A program made the translations under genes and the position numbers. Shown in pieces: positions 11,209 to 22,242 of a DNA stretch of 64,000 nucleotides (position 1 is its first letter; the number at the start of each line of letters is the position of its first letter). The notes beneath the pieces are model-generated. The model ran no database searches and had not been told where the DNA came from. It saw nothing but the letters and a program-made list of their open reading frames with translations. Source of the stretch: Rosellinia necatrix (lineage: Eukaryota; Ascomycota; Sordariomycetes; Xylariales; Xylariaceae); NCBI GenBank assembly GCA_021209875.1, contig JAGYVD010000005.1:2232001-2296000 (forward strand). Reading direction: 5' to 3'.

Positions 11209-11920
11209 AAGATTAGGGCACAGTCTAGCCCCCCCTTCCCCTCCAGGCCATCGGCATGCCCTCTCACTGTGTTAGATGTACAAAAATGCATGTCGTGTGC
11301 ACAATGTGTACGCATCATGATCCGTACGACTAATACGGTGGCTAGCGCGCCATATTACTCGATGCAGGTAACCATGCAACTGGAAAGGGAAGAAGAGAAG
11401 AGCAGACCCATATTGGCATCGAATGAGATGCTGTGAGCATCAAATCATCCCAGCGACGAGAGGCATGTCGGTGGGTAACGTAAGAAGACGGGTGGCAGGA
11501 CGATGGAAAAGCCCCTCAAGTCATCCCAGATCTGGTCATCGAGGGTCTCGAGATAGTCGTCAACCTTGGATAGTCCCTTACCTAGCTTCCTTACCTGGCT
11601 TCCTTGCCTGGTTTGCTTGCCTGGCCTGGCTTCCTTTGCCTAGCCTATCTGAATAAGTCCTTATTGCTCCACGTTCGATAGAGCCGGTCTTTATTAAACT
11701 CTCCCCAAGCCTTCTCCTCCTTCTCTTTTTTCCCTTCTCCCTTTTCCCTTTTCCCACATTTCTACTCTTAGATCCCGTTGGAGAATTGCCCAATCTCTAA
11801 GTGCTACGGATGCTCTGAAGTACTCATGGTACCCAGGTAGTGTCCGTTATTTGGCTAGTCACATATCCCACCTACCCTCAGCTGCACCATACGCCAGGGT
11901 CTAGTTCAGACACCATAGCC

Positions 11921-14291
11921 ATGTCGACCAACAAGGTCGACCCTCCCGCGGGGGCCACCGCCGGGGAGAAGCCAACACTCAGAAAGGACGACTCGGATCA
12001 CTCCGGTATCTCTCGAACCGAAATCGAGGATAACCGTCTTACTCAAGACACCGTACTTGATGAGGACCAGAAGAAACGCCTGGAGGCATCAGCAAAGTTA
12101 GAGAACCCTCTTGGCGGATTCTCCCCCGATCAGCTTGCCCGACGCGGCGAGGAGTTTTGCAAGAAGCACGGGCTCACCGACGAAGATGACATACGGGCTT
12201 TCCGGTTCGGAGCCATGATTGCTGGTAACATGAACAAATTGTATGTATTCCCGGTTATCCTATCCCCGCGGCAGACGGTCTTTTCCCCTGCAATTAGATT
12301 AGTCCCTAACCAATAACGTCTAACCCGTGATTATCCGCAGTGATACGATCGAAGGTCTTACAGATCGCGAAAGGGAAGTACTCGAAAGGGAAACTACCCA
12401 TAAGTGGTCAAATCCCACAATGCTTTATGCCGTCATCGTCATTTGCTCGCTCTGTGCCGCCGTACAGGGCATGGATGAGACTGTTGTCAACGGAGCCCAG
12501 ATTTTCTATAAAGTGCAATTTCACATTGACGACCCCAATTCACAGAGAGGCGAGCCAATTTCCCCCACATTATCCATACTATTCAGGGGGGCTAACACGC
12601 ATTTTCCAGACTCATGGCTTGTCGGTCTTGTGAATGGTAAGCTTAACCAAGGCATACGAGCTTCGTAAATCTAGGTACTGATATTCCTGTAGCGGCGCCA
12701 TATATATGCGCCGCCTTCATCGGCTGTTGGTTGACCGAGCCCTTGAACAAGAGGTTCGGACGCCGTGGAACTGTTTTTATTTCATGTGTCATCTCGGCCG
12801 CTGCTTGCTTCTGGCAAGCTTTCACCAACACCTGGTGGCACATGTTCATTGCTCGGTTCTTCCTCGGCTTTGGAATTGGGCCTAAATCGGCCACAACACG
12901 TATGCCATTCCCCTTACTCTACTCGAAGGTCGGACTAACGGTTTTTGAAGCCATGTTAGCGGCAGAATGTTCCCCGCCAAAGCTGCGAGGCGCTCTCGTG
13001 ATGCAGTGGCAGATGTGGACGGCTTTCGGTGTCCTAATTGGTTACGTAGCCGATCTCGCGTTTTACGAAGTTCCAGATCACGGGATCGACGGGTTGAATT
13101 GGCGTTTAATGATGGGCTCAGCTTTAATTCCCGCGGTTTTTGTCGTTGCTCTAGTATTCTTTACCCCTGAGGTCAGTTGAACCTGTCCCGAGTCGAGTTG
13201 AGATTCTGACCAATATATAGTCACCTCGATGGTACCTAACTAAGGATAGGCACCATGACGCTTATAAATCAATCTTAAAACTTCGGTATGAGAAGGTCCA
13301 GGCCGCGCGTGATCTATTCTACATGGATGCGCTCATCCAGATTGAGAAGGAGACAATGCGAGTTAAGCAAAACAAATTCAAAGAGTTATTCACCATCCGT
13401 CGAAACCGCAACGCCGCCATTGCTTCCGAAATTGTCATGTACATGCAACAATTCTGTGGTGTCAATGCTATCGCATACTACTCGACACAGATCTTTATCG
13501 ATAGCGACATTGGCGAGAAGCCTGCTCTGGCTGCGTCTCTTGGTTTTGGGGCTGTCAATTTCCTCTTCGCCATTCCGGCATTTTACACAATCGACACATT
13601 TGGCCGAAGAAAGCTGCTTTTGACTACCTTTCCAGTGGGTGTTCCCCCTATCCCATATTTAGTGCCCTTACTTATGCAATGCTCTAGTTGATGTCGCTCT
13701 TCCTCTTCTACACGGGCTTTAGTTTCTATATTCCAGCAGGGACAGCACGTATTGCTAACGTGGCGCTTGGAATTTATCTGTTTGGTGTTGTCTATTCGCC
13801 GGGCGAAGGCCCCGTCCCGTTTACCTACAGCGCTGAGGCATATCCCCTATATATTCGACCTTTTGGCATGTCTTTAGCAACAGCGACAACCTGGTAAGCT
13901 AAGCACTAGGAGTAAGTTTACTTAAACTAACACCATACATAGGCTGTTCAATGCTGTGATATCGATTACATGGCCCGCTCTAGTACAGGCTTGGACTAAC
14001 GCAGGTGCGTTTTCCTGGTACGCGGCCTGGAATCTTGTAGGCTGGGTACTGGTACTCCTGTTCCTTCCGGAGACCAAGGAAAAGACCTTGGAAGAGCTGG
14101 ATGCCGTCTTCGACGTACCGTTACGCAGTATTATGCGCTACGGTATTGCGCAGATTGGCTACTTTTGGGGTCATATTATTCTGCGTCGAGACATACAACC
14201 ACCTGTGGTTCCCACCTCAGCCAACACGATTGAGTATACGAAGAACCAGTTTACGAAGGAGAAGCAGCATGATGCTACCGCTCGAGTATAA
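11921..14291 (+). CDS. Sugar transporter, major facilitator superfamily
   Basis: 12-helix hexose-type proton symporter or facilitator of the fungal sugar porter family, plasma membrane. Eight exons: 11921-12240, 12341-12549, 12610-12636, 12693-12899, 12951-13171, 13221-13634, 13688-13893 and 13943-14291, giving about 650 residues. Signatures: [11 protein letters not shown] in helix 1, RFGRRGTVF in the first loop, FTPESPRWYL before the central loop, the [17 protein letters not shown] helix 7 motif, and [12 protein letters not shown] after helix 12. A polar N-terminal tail of about 130 residues precedes helix 1. Intron 2 (12550-12609, 60 nt) is a GC-AG intron with a CTAAC branch; it and the 51-nt intron at 12900-12950 are in frame and stop-free. 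Splicing both restores [16 protein letters not shown] and [21 protein letters not shown] 11921 (CCATGTC context) is preferred over an in-frame ATG at 11840. Substrate unknown. Confidence 0.88.
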
Positions 14292-14986
14292 TCCTAGAAT
14301 ATACAGGATATGGTTTGCGATATACTGGGTATAGATTATTCATTGATAGGGCGTCAGGAGCAAATGGTTCTTGTTTCACTCCATATTAGGTACATACGTA
14401 CGCCAAGTCTCTCGTTTAGTTTGAAAAGATACCCCTGGGCTGGACAGTCGTCATAACTATCACTCAACAATAAAATTTACAAATGTGACTGGCCATAAAT
14501 AAACATAGATACTAGGACTACAGGAAATGATCATAGGCTTTTTGGTTACCTTGTGCATTGCCATAGTATTCAGATGGCTGGTATTATTGGTCATGACGTT
14601 CCCTCATCCACCCTACCCCTCCTAAGGCTTGCTATCTTACTGGTTCAACTCAATTCTTTCTATTTTTCAGGCTCCGATAATTTAGGGCAGATATTTAAAA
14701 ATTAAATTCATGATGTTGTTATGAATCAGTTATCCTCACGACACTAACGAACGACCATTCCTCCCCGGAAGAATTAAAAGGAATAAGAAGGAACGAATAA
14801 AGAGAGAAAGATAAGCGCGTTCATGTCAATTTGCCCAAATGATACTTCACTCCTGTAACGTTCTCTCATGGTTCGAAAGGCAACCTTAGCTTCCCAAAGC
14901 ACATACCATACCCTTGTAACGTGAGGTGGAGGAAAGGAAAAAAAAAAAAAAGGAATCATAGCCTAGGCGGAGTGGAGAGGGGGAAA
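14292..14986. other. Convergent 3' intergenic region
   Basis: About 700 bp between the 3' ends of the transporter (+) and the DUF7514 gene (-). AT-rich with AATAAA-like hexamers (for example near 14469 and 14498) that may serve the transporter transcript, and an A-run at 14939-14951. No gene seen. Confidence 0.55.
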
Positions 14987-17900
14987 TCACCCGCGGTCTC
15001 TCTCATCGTAGAACGAAACGCCCTTAGCCCTCGGTTGCTGTTGTGGTTGTTGTTGCTGCTGCTGTTGCTGCGCTGCGGCATTATTTCTGTCCCCGGCCGT
15101 GTCCCCGCTGCTCATCGTGCGCGCCATAGCCGGGCCGGACCGCGCCGTGCCGGGGATGGCGAGGGCGCTGCCCCATCGGCGGTCGCCGGGCGGTCGCGTA
15201 GCCGGGGCCGAGCGTCTGTCTCGGTCTCGGTCGCGGTCGCGGTCGCGGTCCCTGTCCTTGCCCCTATCTCTATCCCTGTCCCGGTCGCGGTCGTGGTCGC
15301 GGTCTCGATTCCGGTCCCTGTCCCTGTCCCGATGCGCGCCGGACCGTCTCTCCCGCTCCCGCTCCTTCTCCCTCGCTCTCTTCATCTCCCGCTCCCGCTC
15401 CCTCTCCCTCTCCCGCGCCCACTCGCGCTCGCGCTCGCGCTCGTGCTCGTATCCGTGGTAGCTGCTCCGCCTATCGGCCCTCGCCGGCCTGGCCGTGACG
15501 GTGGCGACAGTCGACGCGGCGTCCGAGCTGGCGGCGCTATCCTCGTCGCCCTCGCCCCCCAGCTCGAAGCGCGTCGTGCGGTTTCCCGAGCGCGGGGCCA
15601 CCACCATCGCTGACGACGACGACGGCGGCGGCGGCGGCGGCGGCGGCGGTGGGCCTTGAAGCTGGAGCTGCCCTTGGGGCCTGTGTGACGGGATGGCGGC
15701 CTCGGCCGGCTCGTACCGCCGGAGCTCGTGGTACGAGTATCGTGGGTGGTGCTGGCGGTAGGAGGACGGCGAATCCGACCTCGTACTACCCTCGCCGCCG
15801 CCATCACCGCCGTCGCTGCGGCTGACGGTAGGTGTAAGAGACGGTGAAACAGTATGAAATTTGGTCAGGGACACGGCCGAAGACGAAAACGGGAGGGCCT
15901 TCTGCGCGGAAGAGGGGCTACCGCCGCCGTCGCGAGGCAGGGGCACGGGTGGAGGGGGCAGGCGCGGAGTCACGCCGGCCGGCCAGCCCGGGCTCAGGCT
16001 CAGGGTCGAGGTCGTCGGGATGCTGGCGAACGACCAGCGTCTGTTCTGCTCGGCGGCGCGGAACGCCAACGCCGTCACCGTTGCTGTGGGTGCGGAGGGC
16101 CGCCGGAGCCCCGCCGGGGATGCGGCGGGAGCCGAGGGGGACGAGGGGAGGCTCAGGCCTAGGCCGAGATTCAGGTCTAGGTCTAGATCGCACAGCAGGT
16201 CATCCACGGCGGCGGCGAGGATCTTGCGCGAGTTCTCGTCAGGCTTCACGGGGAGGAGGCTGCGGACGAACTGTCGCGGAAGCCTCTCTGCACGGCCCGC
16301 GGCAGAGGGGGAAGATGGCGGCGGGCAGGGAGACGCCGGAAAAGGGCCGAATTGCGCGTCGGGCGCGCCGCTCCCGAGAATCGCCGGCGGATTACTCAGT
16401 CCCGCGTCCACCACTACCAGCGCTAACTCACTGGCGATACTATCCAGCCGTCTCGCCTCTTCGTCCGGGTGCGCGAGCATGCAGACGGTGATGAATTGCG
16501 CGAAACCCGCGAGTGTCAAGGCCGGGATGCACGGCCGGGCGGAGCGCCGGCGGGGACGCACGGGCTTGTACGGGCTGGTGGCGGCGGTAGTGGCGGCGGT
16601 CGAGGCTGGGGCTGACTTCGACGCCGGTAGGAGGAAGCTCGAGTATGAGTCCGGGCGCGGGAACACCGGCGACGACGGGCTCGCGGCCGCGGATATGGCC
16701 GTGGGAGATATAGTGAGAGGGGCCGTTGTCTCCGCCGGGGGCGGGGGCACGAGGTAGTACTCGCAGTCGAGGTCCGTGAAGAAATCGCTGACCCGGTCGT
16801 GGTAGACGGCCAATCTATCCGTGCTGCCTGCCATCGCGCCCGCAACATTTTCTTCTCGTGGGAAGAGGTGGAATATGCCTTCAATGTGATCATTTAGCAA
16901 CCTTGGAGAAACCATCGAGGACCTCGTCTCAACGGGAGGTGTGTGAGGAGAGATGCTTACCTTCAAAAGGATATACCTCGCCCTCGATCCGAAATCGAGA
17001 ATAGAACAGTCCCAATTTCTCGGGGGTGATGACGACTCCGTCACGAGGTGGAAATTCTTCGGCCTAGACCATCACACACGCACATGCTACGTCAGCCCTC
17101 GCTTGTAGCCGCGGGTTACGACAAAGCTATGAAAGAGAAAAGGGGTGATAAGTAAGGAAGATTACTATCATACCAAGCACTTTGCTAGACTCCCAAGGAC
17201 TTGTTCACACCTCACCGTTGGGAACCCATTTCCGTCAAACAAAACCCCCCATTCAGGCGGAAGGTCGCCGCCAGAACTTGATATGCGACGGTACATCGGC
17301 CAAGGGGCCTTCTTCGCCGGCGGCGGAGCCGGTCCGGACAAAGGGCTACGAACGACAGTCACGTCCTCGCTGAACCTGACCGCTGGTTTTGAAAGATCAA
17401 GCTTCATGGTCGCGGGAAACGCCGGATGAAAAAACGCCGCAGATATGTTAGCAGGTGGGGAGGGAGTAGGGGTAGGTGTGTGCATGGCGGCGTGGTCCGA
17501 GTCGCTACTCGGCACCGATGTTGGCGAGCGTGATCCGACATTGCTCTCGTCTCGCGTTAGTTGGACGCTCATGCTTGTTTGCGAGAGCCTCTTCTCTTGG
17601 GCGCTATTGTATTCGCTAGTGCTGATGCGGCCGGCGCCACCGTCCTCAATACTAGCCCTTCGCGATTGGTCTTTTGGGTTGCAGGCACCGAGAACTGTCC
17701 CTCATGTCAAGTTAGTTTGCCATCGAGGGAGGCGGTCGTGTCGAGTTGGTATAAGCTACCTAGGCAGGCAGGTATGCACTTACATTCTTGTCTAATCACC
17801 TTCCTTATCTCGTCTACGAGATCGTTAGAGAATTCTCTCGGGCCTAAGAATGGTCGCGGATTGGGTCTCTGCGATGAGGTAGTCGAGTCTCTCTGTTCGA

Positions 17901-18084
17901 GGATGGCATTAACAGCCGACGCCCCTTTCTGTATGTCATTATGAGGGTGTCCGGCGACGGGCGAAGCTACCGAACTGATTTCCGAGCCCGTAGATGTGGT
18001 TGCGTTTTCGACGAGAGCCCTGGGCCCGCTAGGCGCTGTCTCCGACCCCCAATGAGCCTGGTGTTGAGTCCGCCCATCAGCCAT
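14987..18084 (-). CDS. DUF7514-type fungal protein with RD/RE repeats and poly-Q
   Basis: Uncharacterised fungus-specific protein. Four exons: 17784-18084, 17174-17670, 16961-17063 and 14987-16878, giving about 930 residues. Splicing assembles a conserved block: WGVLFDGNGFPTVRCEQVL at the end of exon 2, then AEEFPPRDGVVITPEKLGLF in exon 3, then GIFHLFPREE, TDLDCEYYLVPP and IPALTLAGFAQFITVCML in exon 4. This resembles the DUF7514 domain as I recall it. The N-terminal 230 residues are Ser/Thr/Pro-rich. The C-terminal third is low complexity: a proline run, then long alternating Arg-Glu and Arg-Asp dipeptides, then a Gln-rich run, ending KGVSFYDERDRG. RD/RE repeats recall RNA-associated proteins, but that is only an analogy. 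An in-frame ATG at 18096 could add four residues. Function unknown. Confidence 0.8.
15209..15450. repeat. Coding hexanucleotide repeats (RD/RE dipeptides)
   Basis: Imperfect repeats of 6-bp units on the - strand encode alternating Arg-Asp and Arg-Glu runs of the DUF7514 protein. Long frames on the opposite strand are mirror artefacts of this repeat. Confidence 0.75.
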
Positions 18085-19077
18085 CTTGGTGATCATTTTA
18101 GATGAAAAAGGTAAGATTCATGCCACGGAGATATATCTTAGGAGGAGGAAGTTTTATAAGCTCGCCCCTTTCCAGTGGGCGCAACCAAGACTGATAAGTT
18201 TTGCTTACGAACAACAACCTGGGCAGCAACGTGTCGACAACATGGCCCTGTGGTATGGCCATAACCATCAACTACTTTAGGCAGCATTCTCCTTCAAGTA
18301 TCACAAAACTTCACATTAGCGCAGCAGTTGTAGCCCGGCTTGTGCGAATGACATGACCTCTTCGGTATCGCTCTATGGCTGTAATTCGTGGTCAGTACTA
18401 GCCGGGCGATGGGGATACATGTCTGGCTGCATGCAGCCGTATTGTGTAGGAATGTCATCCCTGCTTCTCCAGCTTGTGCCGCCGCAAAAAGCTGCATCTA
18501 CCCTTAAAGATTTCAGGTCTAATCTTTCTCTCTGGGAGTGGTGACTACCCCATGAAATATTACCTGATTACGTCGCCAACCTATCGGATTTTGGTGCCAA
18601 GTAAATCATGATGACCTTATATCGAAGCTTATGGCGGACGACTATGGGTTTCCTTGACCCTCGGGCACTGCATTTGTGACCACATTTTCCGAATATGAAC
18701 GTAAGCCATTGCTAACAAACCACTGCTAGCTTACATAGACCACTTTATCTAAGTAGTCTTGAGTGACTGCCCCGCATTGGCAACCAGAGCTAGCCCGGAT
18801 CCATTGTTGCTAAATTCAATGCTAATCCATCAAGATTCCTCTCAACATTAAGTTTGTTATACGGTGTCTGTAGCAGTGGAGCATTTGCGTGAAGAGACGT
18901 GTATGGGGAGCTGTGCAATACCCCGTTAACACGCCACCGCTGGTTACTATTGTTTAGTGACGTCTTTGAAGGTGTGAGCTATGAATCGTAGCTTATCTTC
19001 CTTGAGATATCGGTACCATAGGCACTTGTTGAATATCGATACCAACCTAGAAGACTGGTAGCATCTTGCTTACCGCC
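18085..19077. other. Intergenic region between DUF7514 gene and Stc1 gene
   Basis: About 1 kb upstream of the DUF7514 gene and downstream of the Stc1 gene (both -). No domain-bearing frame and no clear repeat seen. Confidence 0.55.
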
Positions 19078-20445
19078 CTACATATCATCTGAGCTATCAG
19101 AATCGTAGGCAGCTTCGGTTCTATCTCCAACAGTGTCCGGTGCGTATTTTCTGTTCGCATAAAAGACCTTACGGTTATCCTTGACCAGGGTTAGCGTATC
19201 GTGCCAATAGGAAATCTCCACAAAGACTTACGCCTTTGTACCACTTATTTCTTTGATTCTCGACGCGCGGTTTCTGGCCAGTTGGTCTAGTCTGTTTGGC
19301 TGGCATATTCGCCAGAGCCAAAGCCCTCTCTTTGGTCTCTGCTTCATTCATTGGCTTGCAACGAGGTCGAGATGCTGCAAATTGACCGGGAAACTTCTGA
19401 ATACCATTGCCTGCGTCAAAAGACTGGCCGGCCTCCGTATTATGGGTTCCATGATTCATGTTGGGCTTGGGGAAGAGTTGGTTGGGATGGGGAGCAACCC
19501 CAACCAGGCCAGTGTTATTGTTAGCGACGGGTGTGTAGCCTCGCAACGAAGAAACATCTCGACTAGAATAAGGGGGCCCAGAGATGCCAACAGGGTCTCT
19601 ATAGCTTTGTACGGTCTGAGGTGGTATGCCCACCATGGTTCTAATGGAACCGCCGGGGTTATCGCTACTCCCAGCACCATTGGTATTACCGTCCCAACGA
19701 GAAATTACCACGCTATTCGTGGTCGATACAGCATCTGTTGTAGTATCCTATGCATTATCGTTAGTCTATTGGCGAGAGGGGGGATGGGGTTGTTACTAGT
19801 TACGTACTTGGCCCGTAGTTGGAAAGCTGTAGCCCTCGAGACGATCAATCAAAGCTGTGATGGGAGTGGGACCACTGTAGCGACTTCCGATTTCATCTTC
19901 ACTATCTTCATCATCCTCGTCTTCATCGGCCAACAACTTTTCGTTGTCTTCGGTACCGTAATACCCATGAGTTGATTGCTCGTCGTTGTTGTCACGCAGT
20001 ATAAATTCAGTGCATTCGATGCAACGCTAGATCAGAGTCGTCAGCTAACAACATTGTATATGGTTATATGGAACCCAGTTAAGGGGGAAATAAAAGACAC
20101 ATGTGCTCTTACTGGGTTCAGGTCGTTGCGTTGCCTCTTGCTGAAGCGGTCTACCACCTTAAGACGACTGCAATAGGTACACTTTATTTCTCGTCGAGTC
20201 GCGCCGTGATCCTGGCAAGTCAAACCGACATTTTGGGGAGTGACGGCATTGCACCGATCGTTTCTCTTCTCATTGTACCACTTCTGAATCTGCCTTTTAG
20301 AATATGCGCTGGGTGCTTTTTCTTGCCTACATAATCGGCAGAGAAAACTGAAGCAAAGATGAGAACTCGAGATAAAAATAAAAGGTTTGATATACCCTTA
20401 CCTGCGCGGTAGAGGACCCCCACTAGGGAAAGATCGGGTAGCCAT
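19078..20445 (-). CDS. Stc1-domain zinc-binding protein
   Basis: Five exons: 20402-20445, 20113-20347, 19808-20026, 19232-19747 and 19078-19179, giving 371 residues. The N-terminal 100 residues form an Stc1-type tandem zinc module: CRLC (18-21), CQDHG (59-63), CTYC (71-74) and CIEC (95-98), with the QEKAPSAYSKRQ and DRFSKRQRND segments between ligand pairs, as in the family. In fission yeast, Stc1 links the RNAi effector Ago1 to the Clr4 methyltransferase complex for heterochromatin formation; whether this larger protein does the same is inference. An acidic DEDEDDEDSEDE patch follows, then a Ser/Gly/Pro-rich middle, then a conserved C-terminal NKWYKGDNRKVFYANRK and an acidic end. The CRLC pair appears only if the first 3' splice site (ending TTCAG) is used; a second in-frame acceptor 21 nt downstream would delete it. 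ATG 20445 starts the only compatible first exon. Confidence 0.85.
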
Positions 20446-22219
20446 CTTAGGCTGTTGGTTTACGTCAGCAAATAATGTTGGCTTGACCGTGTGCAATAGA
20501 AGGGACGGGAGGGGGAAGGGAAGAACCACGTGGGAAGTCCAATAGATAGATGACCGCGTTACAAGTGTTTGGGTGATTGAATTAATGAAAAGGATGGGGT
20601 GAAGGTTGGCGATGGATGTGTCCAACAAGATGGTGGAAACGAGGCGGAAACGGCGACAGGATACTGGTGGCCTGCGAAGAGCGTACCTGCCTGTTGGTTG
20701 GAAAGAGTTGCCGGTTTGTGAATTTGCGCGCCTATCCCTAGTAGATATGCTTGAGCAAGGAACACGGTGCTGGGTTGGCTTTTGGGTTACCTAAACTCTA
20801 GGTAAGGTTGAGTTGTAGTGCCTAGTATAGGCAAGGGCGGAAGGTGAGGATGTGGGGGTGCACAGGTAGAGGGAGCGTCTACCCGCCTAGGTTAGGTACC
20901 TAAGAGGTAACTACTTACTTATGTGTGGGAAAGAGATCGAGATACTTCAAGAATATGGAAGGCGCGTAAATGAGGAAGGGGCGGCACAAATTCTGGTGGC
21001 GACTACCTAACTTGGGTACTTGGTTATCCTTCGAGCAACTGCGATAAAATCAACCCTTCCGCCTTTAATCAAGCGACGAGCATCAGACAAGGCAGGTAAG
21101 GCGCAGCCGCTTTAATGTTTTTGGATAGAGTAACTGCCAGACTTAGGTAGGCACCTACCGAAACTTCCCATCGTAATAACCTTAAACAATATACTCACCC
21201 TAACAACCTGCCTCACTTCCTCGATAAGGCACAGGCGCCTGCTGCATATAGAATATATGCAGCCCCTGACCTCCCTAAGCAGGCTTTGAACCGTGCCTGT
21301 CAGTGCACCGGGCGCTCCCGGAAAAGAGCGGACAAGTTTGTTTTCCATTTTATTAGATCCCCCGGCCTCTGGTGACTGAAGCCATCGTAAGCCCAAAGAC
21401 ACTGTGTATGTAGGTCGATTATTCGGGGTTGTATTCTAATTCTTCAATTACTTGATATAAATATCTAAATGGATTGTATTAGCCCTTGTGTAGGTATCTA
21501 CCTGAGTAGGTAGTTATAAATGAAACGTATTTGTTACTTCACTATGATGTGGTGGGACGGACACCAAAAGTCTGATCGGTTTGACAAGATCGCCTCCCTC
21601 ACCCCATTCTGGTACGACATGTTCTTCTCTTAGGTACCAGGATCTCCTAACCAGACGACTTCCCCCCCTCTTCACCCGTGCCCTTACATTGTGATTTTTC
21701 TGCATTCTGTTATCGTGGAATGGGGGCATCAAAAGCAGGAGAAAAATTAACAGGACAATACTAGCGGACTTGAGCAATCAAGATCCACTCAGGTAGCAGT
21801 TATTGGCGATGTTGGATGGAGACGATTGATCAACTGCTAGTTACCATGAATTTGGGTGCCTTGGGCCGATAACTAACGACCCAGGTACTGTGTAGGATGG
21901 CGGAAAGCCATTGTGAGGTATTTGCGGGCACCAACTACATATGAACATTCTACAGATTTGTTAGTCACCAGGCCCTAGCAACTTTGTTTTCAGTACTGAC
22001 GGAATCTACGATGGACATAGTCCACTCATTCCCCGGCGTGCTCCATTGAATAATGCACTTTATTGTGGCCCTGACGTTGTCACCTAAACCTCAAAACCCT
22101 CCGATGAGGCTGGAGTGTATACTGGAAGATACAGGTACCGCAATAACGTGGGCAAGCGATGAAGCGCTCGGCAGTAGTATACAGTAACGGTATTGGCCTC
22201 GAGAGTCAACCCAGGTCGA

Positions 22220-22242
22220 TTTTTTTTTTTTTTTTTTTTTTT
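22220..22242. repeat. T23 homopolymer
   Basis: Uninterrupted run of 23 T in intergenic DNA. Confidence 0.9.

Larger units (their letters stand above)
6834..11920. other. 5.1-kb gene-empty, repeat-rich interval
   Basis: No open frame here shows a recognisable domain or a convincing chain of exons. It holds a 34-bp perfect TACC/GGTA palindrome (8347-8380), further GGTA/TACC runs (8420-8530, 11030-11090), a 12-bp minisatellite (10412-10589), CRE-type palindromes at 8817-8824 and 11201-11208, and a CT-rich tract (about 11700-11760) just upstream of the transporter. An unrecognised small gene or decayed element cannot be excluded. Confidence 0.55.

Noticed and set aside
15861..16757. 298-codon + strand open frame
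   Set aside because: Lies antisense to the GC-rich last exon of the DUF7514 gene; composition is Arg/Gly/Ala-rich with no domain. The - strand reading has conserved blocks and splice sites.
21270..21320. Reverse B-box-like GGTTCAAAGCC
   Set aside because: Stem-loop geometry does not fit a tRNA T-arm and no cloverleaf could be drawn.
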